Shown here piece after piece: positions 1 through 7,366 of a stretch of DNA of 48,715 nt. The stretch lies in the NCBI GenBank assembly GCA_016841365.1, contig JAENZI010000018.1, forward strand, positions 1-48,715, read 5' to 3'. The notes beneath the pieces were generated by a model, which worked only from the letters and a program-made list of their open reading frames with translations, did not search any database and was not told where the DNA came from. Positions within the stretch are counted from its first letter, which is position 1. Every line of letters starts with the position of its first letter. This stretch comes from Anaerolineaceae bacterium. GTDB taxonomy: Bacteria; Chloroflexota; Anaerolineae; Anaerolineales; Anaerolineaceae. The position numbers and the translations under genes were made by a program.

Positions 1-72
1 GCCGATGTAGCTCAATGGTAGAGCAATCGCCTTGTAAGTGATAGGTTATGGGTTCGATTCCCATCATCGGCT
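1..72 (+). tRNA. tRNA-Thr (TGT)
   Basis: A complete cloverleaf is visible. The 7-bp acceptor stem GCCGATG (1-7) pairs with CATCGGC (65-71), followed by discriminator T72. The anticodon loop CTTGTAA is closed by ATCGC/GTGAT and gives anticodon TGT. No CCA is encoded. It is the first tRNA in a Thr-Tyr-Thr cluster leading into tuf, and it begins at the first base of the window, so its promoter lies outside. Confidence 0.97.
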
Positions 73-153
73 CAGGTTGCGCGTTTGCGATCGGGATTTG
101 TTGCTTAACCAAAAGATCCCGATCTCGAGCGAGTAACACACTCGCTTGATCCA

Positions 154-236
154 GGACGGTTACCCAAGTGGACAAAGGGGGCTGACTGTAAATCAGCTGG
201 CACAGGCCTTCGTTGGTTCGAATCCAACACCGTCCA
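154..236 (+). tRNA. tRNA-Tyr (GTA)
   Basis: This is a class II tRNA with a long variable arm. Acceptor GGACGGT (154-160) pairs with ACCGTCC (229-235), with discriminator A236. The anticodon loop CTGTAAA, closed by CTGA/TCAG, gives GTA. The T-arm GTTGG/CCAAC encloses TTCGAAT. It lies 81 bases after tRNA-Thr(TGT) and is probably co-transcribed with it. Confidence 0.97.
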
Positions 237-270
237 TTTCTGGCAGCCCTGGCTTCCAGTCGGATCGGCT

Positions 271-343
271 GCCCTCATAGCTCAGTCGGTAGAGCGCATT
301 CTTGGTAAGAATGAGGTCATGGGTTCAAATCCCATTGAGGGCT
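271..343 (+). tRNA. tRNA-Thr (GGT)
   Basis: Acceptor GCCCTCA (271-277) pairs with TGAGGGC (336-342), with discriminator T343. The anticodon loop TTGGTAA, closed by CATTC/GAATG, gives GGT. It lies 74 bases upstream of tuf, as the second Thr isoacceptor of the cluster. The order Thr(TGT), Tyr, Thr(GGT), tuf matches the E. coli thrU-tyrU-glyT-thrT-tufB operon without glyT. Confidence 0.97.
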
Positions 344-417
344 TTCTGCCGAAATTTGATTTATAGAAAAATTAGAACATATTAAGGTAAAGCTTTTAGC
401 TAAGGAGAAAGGTATAT

Positions 418-1620
418 ATGGCCAAGGAAACATTTGATCGATCAAAACCGCACCTCAACGTAGGTACGATGGGACATATTGACCATGGTAAAACGACGCT
501 GACGGCGGCGATCACCAAAGTGCAGGGGATGAAGGGGTTTGCGGACTTCCGCGCCTTCGACTCGATTGACAATGCACCGGAAGAAAAAGATCGTGGGATC
601 ACGATCAACATTTCGCATGTGGAATATCAGACGGAAAAGCGTCACTATGCGCATGTTGACATGCCCGGTCACCGTGACTACATCAAGAACATGATCACAG
701 GTGCAGCGCAGGTAGATGGTGCGATCCTGGTGGTGGCAGCGCCGGATGGTGCCATGCCCCAGACGAAAGAGCACGTGCTGCTGGCACGTCAGGTGGAAGT
801 GCCGAGCATTGTGGTCTTTTTGAACAAGATTGACATGATGGACGATCCAGAACTGTTGGAGCTGGTGGAGATGGAGCTGCGTGAGATGTTGACGGGCTAC
901 GGCTTCCCCGGAGACGACATTCCGATCATCCACGGGAGTGCGTTGCAGGCATTGGAATCAGACAGCACCGACCCGAGCGCACCGGAATACAAATGCATCA
1001 ATGAGCTGATGGATGCCGTGGATAACTACATTCCACAGCCAGAGCGTGAAATTGACAAACCGTTCATGATGCCGGTTGAAGACGTGTTCTCGATCAAGGG
1101 ACGCGGCACGGTGGTGACAGGCCGCATTGACCGCGGCACGATCCACACGGGCGACCCGGTAGAGATCGTCGGCTTGCAGGAAAAGAGCATGAACTCGGTG
1201 GTGACAGGTGTGGAAATGTTCCACAAACTGTTAGATGAAGGTATGGCGGGTGACAACGTTGGTTTGTTGCTGCGCGGCATCGGACGAGACGAAGTGGAAC
1301 GCGGCATGGTGGTTGCCAAACCCGGCAGCATCACCCCGCACACGAAATTTGAAGGCGAAGTGTATGTGTTGACCCGAGAAGAGGGTGGGCGGCACAGTGC
1401 ATTCTTCACCGGCTATCGACCGCAGTTCTTCATCCGCACGATGGATGTGACAGGCACCGTGGCATTGCCAGAAGGTGTTGAGATGGTGTTACCTGGCGAC
1501 CGAGTGACGATCGAAGTGGAACTGATCGTGCCAGTGGCGCTTGAGAATGGTTCGCAATTTGCGATCCGCGAAGGCGGCCTGACAGTTGGCGCCGGTGTGA
1601 TCTCGAAAATTATTGAGTAA
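418..1620 (+). CDS. tuf: Elongation factor Tu
   Basis: This is the GTPase that delivers aminoacyl-tRNA to the ribosomal A site. At 400 aa it is the usual length. The G1 P-loop GHIDHGKT is at residues 19-26, the G2 region contains RGITI, G3 is DMPGH, and G4 is NKID. The family more often has GHVDHGKT and DCPGH, so the I and M are mild variants. Domains 2 and 3 follow and the protein ends normally. An AGGAGAAAGG ribosome-binding site lies just before the ATG. It is preceded by three tRNAs and followed by rpmG, secE and nusG, a widely conserved translation cluster. The product is certain. Confidence 0.98.
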   Translation: MAKETFDRSKPHLNVGTMGHIDHGKTTLTAAITKVQGMKGFADFRAFDSIDNAPEEKDRGITINISHVEYQTEKRHYAHVDMPGHRDYIKNMITGAAQVDGAILVVAAPDGAMPQTKEHVLLARQVEVPSIVVFLNKIDMMDDPELLELVEMELREMLTGYGFPGDDIPIIHGSALQALESDSTDPSAPEYKCINELMDAVDNYIPQPEREIDKPFMMPVEDVFSIKGRGTVVTGRIDRGTIHTGDPVEIVGLQEKSMNSVVTGVEMFHKLLDEGMAGDNVGLLLRGIGRDEVERGMVVAKPGSITPHTKFEGEVYVLTREEGGRHSAFFTGYRPQFFIRTMDVTGTVALPEGVEMVLPGDRVTIEVELIVPVALENGSQFAIREGGLTVGAGVISKIIE

Positions 1621-1630
1621 ATAACTTTTT

Positions 1631-1681
1631 AGGAAGGATAGCATGGCTGCCCTGGTAATAGGGGCAGCCATGGTAAAATAA
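1631..1681 (+). promoter_or_regulatory. Hairpin with 12-codon leader ORF between tuf and rpmG
   Basis: An 11-bp perfect stem, CATGGCTGCCC (1642-1652) with GGGCAGCCATG (1662-1672), sits between tuf and rpmG. There is no T tract on this strand, so it is not an intrinsic terminator. A strong AGGAAGG (1631-1637) precedes an ATG at 1643 that opens a 12-codon frame ending in TAA at 1679-1681, five bases before the rpmG ATG. rpmG itself has no clear Shine-Dalgarno sequence. The arrangement would allow translation-coupled or structure-controlled expression of rpmG. That role is inference. Confidence 0.5.
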
Positions 1682-1686
1682 AAAAG

Positions 1687-1854
1687 ATGGCTAAAAAGAA
1701 AGGTATCCGCCCGGTCATTACATTAGAATGTACAGAATGTCATGAACGGAACTATACGACTGAAAAAAATCGTCGTAATGATCCAAGCCGGATGGAGTTG
1801 AAAAAGTATTGTCCGCGATGCAAAGAACATACGATGCATCGTGAGGTAAAATAA
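1687..1854 (+). CDS. rpmG: 50S ribosomal protein L33
   Basis: This 55-residue basic protein of the large ribosomal subunit begins MAKKKGIRP. It carries two CxxC pairs (ECTEC near residue 15 and CPRC near residue 42), typical of the zinc-binding form of L33. The length matches the family. It sits between tuf and tRNA-Trp/secE, the position of rpmG in many bacteria. No Shine-Dalgarno sequence lies directly before the ATG; the nearest one (1631-1637) belongs to a short leader frame, so translation may be coupled to it. Confidence 0.95.
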   Translation: MAKKKGIRPVITLECTECHERNYTTEKNRRNDPSRMELKKYCPRCKEHTMHREVK

Positions 1855-1901
1855 GGCTGTTGAGGTAAGGCTATCGAAAAAGTCGACTCCACAGCACATA
1901 G

Positions 1902-1975
1902 AGGCCAGTAGCTCAATTTGGCAGAGCACCGCTCTCCAAAAGCGGGGGTTGTGGGTTCAAGTCCTACCTGGCCTG
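1902..1975 (+). tRNA. tRNA-Trp (CCA)
   Basis: Acceptor AGGCCAG (1902-1908) pairs with CTGGCCT (1968-1974), with discriminator G1975. The anticodon loop CTCCAAA, closed by CCGCT/AGCGG, gives CCA. It lies between rpmG and secE, a common location for tRNA-Trp, and is followed immediately by a short terminator-like hairpin. Confidence 0.97.
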
Positions 1976-1987
1976 CCTGAAAAATTC

Positions 1988-2014
1988 AACGCCGTCTGTT
2001 ATGGGCGGCGTTTT
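1988..2014 (+). terminator. Terminator-like hairpin after tRNA-Trp
   Basis: The stem AACGCCG (1988-1994) pairs with CGGCGTT (2006-2012), extended by G-T pairs, and runs into TTTT (2011-2014). It lies directly after tRNA-Trp and before the secE ribosome-binding site. It could partly terminate the tRNA transcript or mark its 3' end. It also overlaps the upstream in-frame ATG of secE at 2001, which argues against that start. Confidence 0.55.
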
Positions 2015-2036
2015 GGACGTAAGCAAGGAGATACTT

Positions 2037-2252
2037 GTGACGGCGAAAAAGAAGAAACAAAACATTATACAGAGGATCCAGCGCTTTTGGCGTGAGACGA
2101 TCGGTGAACTTCGCAAGGTCACCTGGCCTACGCCGAAAGAAGCCTGGAAGATGACCCGGCTCACCTTGATTGTGATGGTAATTATGTCCCTGATCCTTGG
2201 GATCTTGGATTTTGTATTCTCACGCTTGGTCACCTTCCTCGTTGCCCTTTAG
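2037..2252 (+). CDS. secE: Preprotein translocase subunit SecE
   Basis: This small subunit of the SecYEG channel is placed at the GTG at 2037, giving 71 aa, because AAGGAG (2025-2030) lies six bases upstream. An in-frame ATG at 2001 would add 12 residues encoded by a hairpin and has no ribosome-binding site. The lysine-rich N-terminus is followed by RETIGELRKVTWPTPKEAW, the conserved SecE amphipathic helix motif. One membrane segment (LTLIVMVIMSLILGILDFVF) follows, as in single-spanning SecE of Gram-positive type. nusG follows, the usual order. Confidence 0.95.
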   Translation: MTAKKKKQNIIQRIQRFWRETIGELRKVTWPTPKEAWKMTRLTLIVMVIMSLILGILDFVFSRLVTFLVAL

Positions 2253-2288
2253 TAATAAGCGACATTAAGTAAGTCAGGTAAGGTAATT

Positions 2289-2969
2289 ATGGCAGCAACT
2301 GCAAACCCAGAAGAACAAGTTCCGGAAGAAGAACAAGACTCGACCGTTTTAGAAACGGAAGATCTTGACGCGCCTGCGGAAGAAGCTGCTGAACCTTTGA
2401 CTGATAAGCTTCCTGAAGAAGGCGAGACCGAAGCCGAAGAGGACGAAAATCGAGCCTGGTATGTGATTCATTGTTATTCGGGCTACGAGAATAAAGTCCG
2501 TCATAATCTTGAGCAGCGGATTGAATCCATGGGTATGAAGGACAGCATCTTTGATGTTGTCATCCCAACCCAGGAAGAGATCGAGGTTAAAGATGGCAAA
2601 CGGCGTTCGATCGAGCGGCATGTGTTCCCGGGTTATGTTCTGGTGAACATGGAGATGAGCGAAGAAAGCTGGTATGTCGTCCGCAATACCCCGGGTGTGA
2701 CAGGTTTTGTGGGTATGGGCGATGATCCGATCCCGCTCCGCCCTGAAGAAGTATCGCAGATCCTCAAGCGGATGGAGGCAGAGGCGCCGACCATTAAAGT
2801 TTCCTATAAGCCCGGCGAAAAGGTCCGCATAGTCGATGGTCCGTTCAATGATTTTCACGGCACAGTTGATGAAATTGATATGGAACGCTCGAAAGTGCGT
2901 GTGATGGTCAATTTCTTCGGTCGTTCTACACCGGTTGAACTCGACTTTTTACAGGTCGAAAAAATTTAA
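2289..2969 (+). CDS. nusG: Transcription termination/antitermination factor NusG
   Basis: NusG binds RNA polymerase and links it to Rho and the ribosome. The 226-residue protein has a Glu/Asp-rich extension of about 55 residues. The NGN domain follows, starting at AWYVIHCYSGYENKV, with FPGYVLV and NTPGVTGFVG. The C-terminal KOW domain (KPGEKVRIVDGPFNDFHG) begins near residue 177. E. coli NusG is about 180 residues, so the acidic N-terminal extension is the extra part; similar extensions occur in other phyla. The ribosome-binding site is weak (GGTAAGG before the ATG). It lies between secE and rplK as expected. Confidence 0.97.
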   Translation: MAATANPEEQVPEEEQDSTVLETEDLDAPAEEAAEPLTDKLPEEGETEAEEDENRAWYVIHCYSGYENKVRHNLEQRIESMGMKDSIFDVVIPTQEEIEVKDGKRRSIERHVFPGYVLVNMEMSEESWYVVRNTPGVTGFVGMGDDPIPLRPEEVSQILKRMEAEAPTIKVSYKPGEKVRIVDGPFNDFHGTVDEIDMERSKVRVMVNFFGRSTPVELDFLQVEKI

Positions 2970-2989
2970 TCAACACTATTTAGTAAATT

Positions 2990-3021
2990 GTGGGAGGGAC
3001 ATCACGCCCCGTTAGCACCAC
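2990..3021 (+). promoter_or_regulatory. rplK leader hairpin, candidate L1-binding site
   Basis: GTGG (2990-2993) pairs with CCAC (3018-3021), enclosing GGG (2996-2998) and CCC (3008-3010). It sits immediately before the rplK AAGGAG. A closely similar element occurs before rplA at 3473-3503. In many bacteria ribosomal protein L1 represses the L11-L1 operon by binding an mRNA mimic of its 23S rRNA site. Assigning these hairpins to L1 is inference from position and repetition. Confidence 0.55.
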
Positions 3022-3035
3022 GAAGGAGTATATAA

Positions 3036-3464
3036 GTGGCAAAGAAAGTAAAAGCAATCATAACCCTGCAAATCCAAGCCGGAAAGGCTAACCCGGCGCC
3101 CCCAATTGGGCCAGCGTTAGCACAGCATGGTGTCAACATCATGGCTTTCTGCAAGGACTACAATGGTCGGACAGCCTCTCGCGCTGGCGAAATTATTCCT
3201 GCTGAAATTACCATCTTCCAGGATAGTTCGTTTCGCTTCAAGCTCAAATCACCACCAGCAGCCATTTTGCTTGCCAAAGCGGCTGGCGTTGAAAAAGGTT
3301 CCGGTGAACCCAACCGTGATAAAGTCGGCACGGTGACTCGTTCCCAGGTGCGCGAGATCGCAGAGCAGAAGTTTGAAGATATGAACGCGATTGATATGGA
3401 AGGCGCCATGCGCCAGATTGAAGGCACCGCCCGTAATATGGGCATTATTGTCGTAGAGGATTAA
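3036..3464 (+). CDS. rplK: 50S ribosomal protein L11
   Basis: L11 forms the GTPase-associated centre of the ribosome with 23S rRNA. The protein is 142 aa, the normal length. It begins [20 protein letters not shown] and contains the [20 protein letters not shown] motif. The C-terminal RNA-binding domain ends [13 protein letters not shown]. Translation starts at a GTG with AAGGAG eight bases upstream; no ATG fits as well. It is followed by rplA after a 51-base spacer with its own hairpin leader. Confidence 0.98.
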   Translation: MAKKVKAIITLQIQAGKANPAPPIGPALAQHGVNIMAFCKDYNGRTASRAGEIIPAEITIFQDSSFRFKLKSPPAAILLAKAAGVEKGSGEPNRDKVGTVTRSQVREIAEQKFEDMNAIDMEGAMRQIEGTARNMGIIVVED

Positions 3465-3472
3465 TTATTCAG

Positions 3473-3503
3473 GTGGGAGGGTGTAATATCCCGTTAGGAC
3501 CAC
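3473..3503 (+). promoter_or_regulatory. rplA leader hairpin, second copy of the rplK leader motif
   Basis: GTGG (3473-3476) pairs with CCAC (3500-3503), enclosing GGG (3479-3481) and CCC (3490-3492). The shared layout is GTGGGAGGG, then ATC/ACC, CCCGTTAG and ACCAC, followed by AAGGAG. The conservation of both arms between two sites about 480 bases apart supports an RNA element. A role as an L1 autoregulatory site is inferred. Confidence 0.55.
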
Positions 3504-3515
3504 AAAGGAGTTTTT

Positions 3516-4226
3516 ATGGCAAGTCACGGTAAAAAATATCTTGTAGCACGAGAAAAGGTTGATCGGGAAAATTTGTACGGTCCCGTTGAAGCATTGACCT
3601 TAATGAAAGAAATCAGTTTTGCAAACTTTGATGAGACAGTGGAAGTCCATCTGCGCACGTCCCTTGACCCCCGCCAGGCAGACCAGCAGATCAGAGATGT
3701 GGTTGCTCTGCCGAATGGCCTTGGTAAAACGGTCACAGTGGTTGTGTTTGCGCAGGGCGATGCTGCAAAGGCAGCCCGCGAAGCAGGCGCAGATTATGTT
3801 GCAGACTCCGAAGAAGTTGTCGCGAAGATCCAGGGCGGTTGGACCGATTTTGATGTGGCGATTGCCACCCCGGATATGATGGGCACCGTCGGTCGATTGG
3901 GACGTATTTTAGGCCCGCGCGGTTTGATGCCAAACCCCAAGGCTGGAACAGTTGTGCAAGGTGACAATATTGCCGATGCGATCAATGAAGCCAAAGCTGG
4001 CCGAATTGAATTCCGCCTCGATAAAACGGCGAACATTCATGTTCCGATCGGGAAGATTTCGTTCAGTGTTGAGCAATTAACCGAAAACCTCGAGGCATTT
4101 GTTCTCGCTGTCCGGCAGGCTCGACCGGCAGGCGCACCCGGCAACTTTATCCGTCGTGTGACGGTATCGTCATCGATGGGGCCAGGGATCAAAGTTGATC
4201 CTTATGCTTCATCATTAACTTTGTAA
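3516..4226 (+). CDS. rplA: 50S ribosomal protein L1
   Basis: L1 forms the mobile stalk that guides E-site tRNA release, and it is commonly the translational repressor of its own operon. At 236 aa it is full length. It shows the domain II region [20 protein letters not shown] and the PKAGTV motif. The C-terminus contains [24 protein letters not shown] lies six bases before the ATG. It directly follows rplK and is separated from rplJ by a promoter and a structured leader. Confidence 0.98.
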   Translation: MASHGKKYLVAREKVDRENLYGPVEALTLMKEISFANFDETVEVHLRTSLDPRQADQQIRDVVALPNGLGKTVTVVVFAQGDAAKAAREAGADYVADSEEVVAKIQGGWTDFDVAIATPDMMGTVGRLGRILGPRGLMPNPKAGTVVQGDNIADAINEAKAGRIEFRLDKTANIHVPIGKISFSVEQLTENLEAFVLAVRQARPAGAPGNFIRRVTVSSSMGPGIKVDPYASSLTL

Positions 4227-4248
4227 TTCGTTCGGTTTGTGTTATAAT
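4221..4248 (+). promoter_or_regulatory. Promoter for rplJL
   Basis: A TTGTAA -35-like hexamer (4221-4226), overlapping the end of rplA, is followed after 16 bases by a perfect TATAAT (4243-4248). It precedes the long rplJ leader, so rplJL can be expressed separately from rplKA. The -35 match is partial. Confidence 0.6.
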
Positions 4249-4259
4249 ACGAACCGTCA

Positions 4260-4449
4260 TTAAAATTGAATAACAGCATTCTTCGCTGAAGAAAGCAGGT
4301 GCTCCGTAAGGAGCTTAATATCCCGCCGAGGTGAGGGCAACATTAGCTTGTTGGGTACCAGAAGGTACTTTCAATGAAGTCTTTGCCTCAGCGAAAATTG
4401 AGGCAAAGACTTCAAGTTTTAAAAACCATTCCGGAAGGAGGTGAACAAA
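4260..4449 (+). promoter_or_regulatory. Ribosomal protein L10 leader with attenuator-like hairpin
   Basis: The rplJ leader of about 190 bases contains a GC-rich structured segment (around 4300-4375, including GGTACC/GGTACTT pairings). A 15-bp perfect hairpin follows: GAAGTCTTTGCCTCA (4376-4390) with TGAGGCAAAGACTTC (4399-4413), then AAGTTTT. Position and layout fit the known L10 leader class, in which L10(L12)4 binds its own mRNA. The final hairpin could be a transcription attenuator, although its T tract is short. Class membership is inferred, not aligned. Confidence 0.65.
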
Positions 4450-4986
4450 TTGGCGTTTACTCGTAAAGAAAAAGAAGCAATGGTAGAGGAATATAAGGGC
4501 TGGATTGAGAACAGCAAAGCCTTCTTTGTCCTATCGTATCAGAATATGAATATGATGGCAGTGGACGAAGCCCGTAAACAATTGCGTGATGTTAATGGTG
4601 AGATCCATGTCGTCAAGAACCGGCTGTTCAGGTTGGTGATGGACGATTTGGGTTTGGACTATGAGCAGGAATTCTGGGAAGAAAACAACATGGTTGGTTT
4701 CGCATTCAGCGATGCCCCCAGCGTTGCAAAAGTAATCAGTGATATTTCAAAAACCAACGTTTTTGATATCCGCCTGGGTTACATGGATCAAAACAAATTG
4801 CGACCTGACCAGGTTAAAGCTTTAGCAGACTTGCCGACCCTGCCCGTTATGCGCGGCATTGTGCTCGGTACGATCATGGCTTCTGCAACCAAGTTGGTAC
4901 GTACATTGGCAGAACCTGCACGCTCTGTGGCTGCAGTGGTCAAAGCATACTCTGAAGAAGGACAGGCCGCTAAAAGTGCTGCCTGA
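4450..4986 (+). CDS. rplJ: 50S ribosomal protein L10
   Basis: L10 anchors the L7/L12 dimers on the ribosome. The chosen start is the TTG at 4450, giving 178 aa beginning M-AFTRKEKEAMVEEYKGW, which matches the usual L10 start. AAGGAGGTG ends six bases before it. A GTG at 4441 lies within that Shine-Dalgarno sequence and cannot be used with it. The N-terminal RNA-binding domain includes VVKNRLFRLV. The C-terminal helix that recruits L12 ends in an Ala-rich tail. rplL follows after 80 bases. Confidence 0.95.
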   Translation: MAFTRKEKEAMVEEYKGWIENSKAFFVLSYQNMNMMAVDEARKQLRDVNGEIHVVKNRLFRLVMDDLGLDYEQEFWEENNMVGFAFSDAPSVAKVISDISKTNVFDIRLGYMDQNKLRPDQVKALADLPTLPVMRGIVLGTIMASATKLVRTLAEPARSVAAVVKAYSEEGQAAKSAA

Positions 4987-5066
4987 AAAAAATCAATTTA
5001 AAAAACCCGTCAGGTGTAGCCCACCTGAACAATTAGAATGCAAAAATTGCAAGGAGATAACTTAAA

Positions 5067-5444
5067 ATGGCTGATTTAGAAAAATTAATGGATCAATTGA
5101 GCGAGCTGACAGTTTTAGAAGCTGCTGATCTCGTCAAAATGCTGGAAGAAAAATGGGGCGTTTCCGCTGCTGCCCCCGTGGCTGCTATGGCTGCCCCCGG
5201 CGCTGCTGCCGCTGAAGAAGAAGTTGAAGAGAAGACCGAGTTTGATGTTGTGTTGAAGAATGCTGGTCCGAAAAAGATCGAGACCATCAAAGTCATTCGC
5301 CAGCTGACAAACCTCGGCCTGGTTGATGCCAAGAATATGGCCGAAACCGCTGACTCCAAAATCCTCGAAGCCGTTGGCAAAGACATTGCGAACGACGCCA
5401 AGGAAAAACTTGAAGCTGCAGGCGCTGAAGTAGTGCTTGAGTAA
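5067..5444 (+). CDS. rplL: 50S ribosomal protein L7/L12
   Basis: This stalk protein recruits translational GTPases. The 125-residue sequence has the N-terminal dimerisation helices ([20 protein letters not shown]), an Ala-rich hinge (residues about 35-52) and the C-terminal domain with [13 protein letters not shown] and [18 protein letters not shown] lies upstream of the ATG. It ends the ribosomal block. A strong terminator follows and rpoB is not downstream, unlike the common rplJL-rpoBC arrangement. Confidence 0.98.
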   Translation: MADLEKLMDQLSELTVLEAADLVKMLEEKWGVSAAAPVAAMAAPGAAAAEEEVEEKTEFDVVLKNAGPKKIETIKVIRQLTNLGLVDAKNMAETADSKILEAVGKDIANDAKEKLEAAGAEVVLE

Positions 5445-5459
5445 TCAGGATAACTGAAC

Positions 5460-5507
5460 AAAAAAACAGAGGCGCTCCCATCTGTGGGGCAGCCTCTGTT
5501 TTGTTTT
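5460..5507. terminator. Bidirectional terminator between rplL and lexA
   Basis: The stem ACAGAGGC (5466-5473) pairs with GCCTCTGT (5492-5499) and has T-rich flanks on both strands: TTTTGTTTT after it on the + strand and TTTTTTTGTT on the minus strand. It terminates rplJL and the convergent lexA. Confidence 0.9.
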
Positions 5508-5526
5508 AATTATTAAGTCTTTACGC

Positions 5527-6222
5527 TTAGACGTTTTCCATCCGACGGATGACCAACACAACCTTTCCCTGAACTTTAACCTGTGCGGGATTGTCGATGA
5601 TGATCGGTTTCATCGTTGGGTTGGCAGGCTGCAAGCGAACTTTGCCATTTTCGTTGAAGAAATATTTGAGGGTGGTTTCATCCCGGTCAGAAAGCCAGAC
5701 GGCTACCATTTCTCCATTTTCGACCTGGGTAATTGGGCGCATGATCACGATGTCGCCGTCGTTGACCATCGCATCTATCATTGAATCACCCTGAACTTCA
5801 AGGGCGAATAGATCTTCTGTTTTTTCACGTGGGGGCAATAAGCTGCGGGCGATATCAATCCCCGTCTCCTGGTCATAGTAGTTGAAATCGGAGGAAGGCA
5901 CTGGCACGGGTTCACCGGCGACGATTCGGCCCACCACTGGTACAGTGAACATATCTGTGATAGCCTTGGCGGTCTGCATCAAGTTGCCTTCCAGCGTCCG
6001 CACGAGCCGAATCCCCCGTGAAACGTTCGATTCCCTTTCGATGAAGTTCATCTCTTCAAGCTGGTTCAGATAATAATTGACCACTGATGTGGAACTGATC
6101 TTGGTGTTTTCACCGATTTCACGGATGGATGGCGGGAAACCATTTTCGGACTGGAATTTTTCAAGAAATTTGAGGATTTTTTTATGTCTTTCACCTAACC
6201 CGGCTTTTCTTCTTGCCATCAT
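5527..6222 (-). CDS. lexA: LexA repressor, SOS master regulator
   Basis: LexA represses DNA-damage genes until RecA-stimulated self-cleavage. The 231-residue protein has an N-terminal winged helix-turn-helix (GFPPSIREIGENTKISSTSVVNYYL, of which residues 28-45 form the core). A linker follows, then the cleavage site Ala102-Gly103 in VAGEP. The C-terminal S24 protease has Ser147 (GDSM) and Lys186 (TTLKYF), so the self-cleavage machinery is intact. AAGGAG lies six bases before the first ATG. Its own promoter carries an SOS box (6282-6295), so it is autoregulated. Confidence 0.97.
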   Translation of the reverse strand: MMARRKAGLGERHKKILKFLEKFQSENGFPPSIREIGENTKISSTSVVNYYLNQLEEMNFIERESNVSRGIRLVRTLEGNLMQTAKAITDMFTVPVVGRIVAGEPVPVPSSDFNYYDQETGIDIARSLLPPREKTEDLFALEVQGDSMIDAMVNDGDIVIMRPITQVENGEMVAVWLSDRDETTLKYFFNENGKVRLQPANPTMKPIIIDNPAQVKVQGKVVLVIRRMENV

Positions 6223-6273
6223 TTTGGGCTCCTTCGACTCTTACTGCTCATTTGTGCTAAATATCTTAAAATA

Positions 6274-6302
6274 ATAATACACGAACATACGTTCGATGTC
6301 AA
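6274..6302 (-). promoter_or_regulatory. lexA promoter with LexA (SOS) box in the spacer
   Basis: On the minus strand TTGACA (6297-6302), a 17-base spacer and TATTAT (6274-6279) form a near-consensus promoter. The spacer contains the perfect palindrome CGAACATACGTTCG (6282-6295), which matches the Bacillus-type LexA box CGAACN4GTTCG. LexA binding would block RNA polymerase directly. This is the only strong SOS box seen in the window. Confidence 0.93.
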
Positions 6303-6386
6303 GATGGTTGAGAAAATGGATCAAGGAATGTGCGTAAATGTGGTATTGTTCACAAAAAAGGAGTGCTCGATTCAGGTTTATGTGGG

Positions 6387-6392
6387 TATAAT
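6387..6392 (+). promoter_or_regulatory. Candidate -10 element for the YitT-family gene
   Basis: A perfect TATAAT lies 52 bases upstream of the ATG at 6445. No good -35 is visible at the normal spacing. A transcript starting near 6400 would exclude the upstream in-frame start at 6304, supporting the shorter protein. Confidence 0.4.
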
Positions 6393-6444
6393 ATTTTACT
6401 TGCAGCAAGTCTACGGCAAATATAGCAGGACACTTGACAACCTT

Positions 6445-7350
6445 ATGAAACGAATTATTACTGGCATCAGAAAGTTTTTCTCACAAATTGAATTTTCCAA
6501 GCGTACGCTGTGGGACTTTGCGTTCATCATCGTTGGGGCGCTGATCCAGGCGCTGGCGCTGCGGTTGTTCTTGATCCCTGCAGACCTGGTCAGCGGCGGT
6601 ATCAGCGGTTTGGCGCAGCTTGTGAACCATTACACAAGTTTTCCCATTGGTCTGATGGTTTTGGTAGGCAATATTCCTCTGTTCATCATCGGCTGGCAAT
6701 ATCTGGGCGGCCCGAGATTTGCGCTTCGTACGATATTATCCATATTGGCATTTTCTATTTTTACTGACACACTGGCACTCTTTCTGCCCAGTGAGGGTGT
6801 CACCAATGACCTGCTGCTTAACACGCTGTATGGTGGTTTGCTACTGGGTGTGGGTTTAGGGATAGTTTACCGGGGGCGGGGCACAAGCGGGGGAACGGAT
6901 ATTTTGGGGCGAATTCTCAACCACCATTCCGGGATCACGATCTCCCAGGCTTATTTGATCACTGATTCGCTGGTAGTTTTGGGCGCCGGGTTTGTGTTTG
7001 GGTGGACGAAAGCTTTATATGGTTTGGTGCTGATCTATGTCAGCGGGTTAGCGGCTGAAGTTGCCTTGCAGGGGACGAACATCGTTCGGACGGCAATTAT
7101 TGTCACAACAGAGACGGATGCGATCGCGCAGGCAATCATGAGCGACATGGAGCGTGGTGTGACCATCCTCTCGGGCACAGGCGGATATTCGGGACAACCC
7201 AAAGCAGTCATCTATTGTGCGGTGTCGCGGATGGAAATCAATCGCCTGAAGATCCTGGTGCACGACATTGACCCCAAGGCCTTTATGGTGATTGGGCAGG
7301 CACAGGAAGCCCTGGGGGAGGGGTTTACACCGTTGAAGGTCGACCGCTAA
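6445..7350 (+). CDS. YitT family membrane protein (DUF161/DUF2179)
   Basis: This is a 301-residue inner-membrane protein of unknown biochemical role. It has about five or six hydrophobic segments, beginning with WDFAFIIVGALIQALALRLF. The glycine-rich SGGISGLAQL and RGRGTSGGTDILGRIL regions are typical of the family. A cytoplasmic DUF2179-type domain forms the last 80 residues (TAIIVTTETDAIAQAIM onwards). The reading frame stays open upstream to 6304, but the family N-terminus and a TATAAT at 6387 favour ATG 6445. No clear Shine-Dalgarno sequence is present. It is divergent from lexA and convergent with osmC. Confidence 0.85.
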   Translation: MKRIITGIRKFFSQIEFSKRTLWDFAFIIVGALIQALALRLFLIPADLVSGGISGLAQLVNHYTSFPIGLMVLVGNIPLFIIGWQYLGGPRFALRTILSILAFSIFTDTLALFLPSEGVTNDLLLNTLYGGLLLGVGLGIVYRGRGTSGGTDILGRILNHHSGITISQAYLITDSLVVLGAGFVFGWTKALYGLVLIYVSGLAAEVALQGTNIVRTAIIVTTETDAIAQAIMSDMERGVTILSGTGGYSGQPKAVIYCAVSRMEINRLKILVHDIDPKAFMVIGQAQEALGEGFTPLKVDR

Positions 7351-7366
7351 ATCGGATGCTGAGGTT

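Noticed and set aside
442-933. 163-codon frame antisense to tuf
   Set aside because: It lies wholly within the certain tuf gene, encodes a His-rich low-complexity product and has no start signals.
2001-2036. Upstream ATG start for secE
   Set aside because: It is inside a terminator-like hairpin and lacks a ribosome-binding site; GTG 2037 has AAGGAG at proper spacing.
4233-4256. CGGTT/AACCG palindrome around the rplJ -10 as an operator
   Set aside because: The arms are only five bases and no regulator is implied.
4441-4449. GTG start for rplJ
   Set aside because: It is part of the Shine-Dalgarno sequence AAGGAGGTG; TTG 4450 gives the normal L10 N-terminus.
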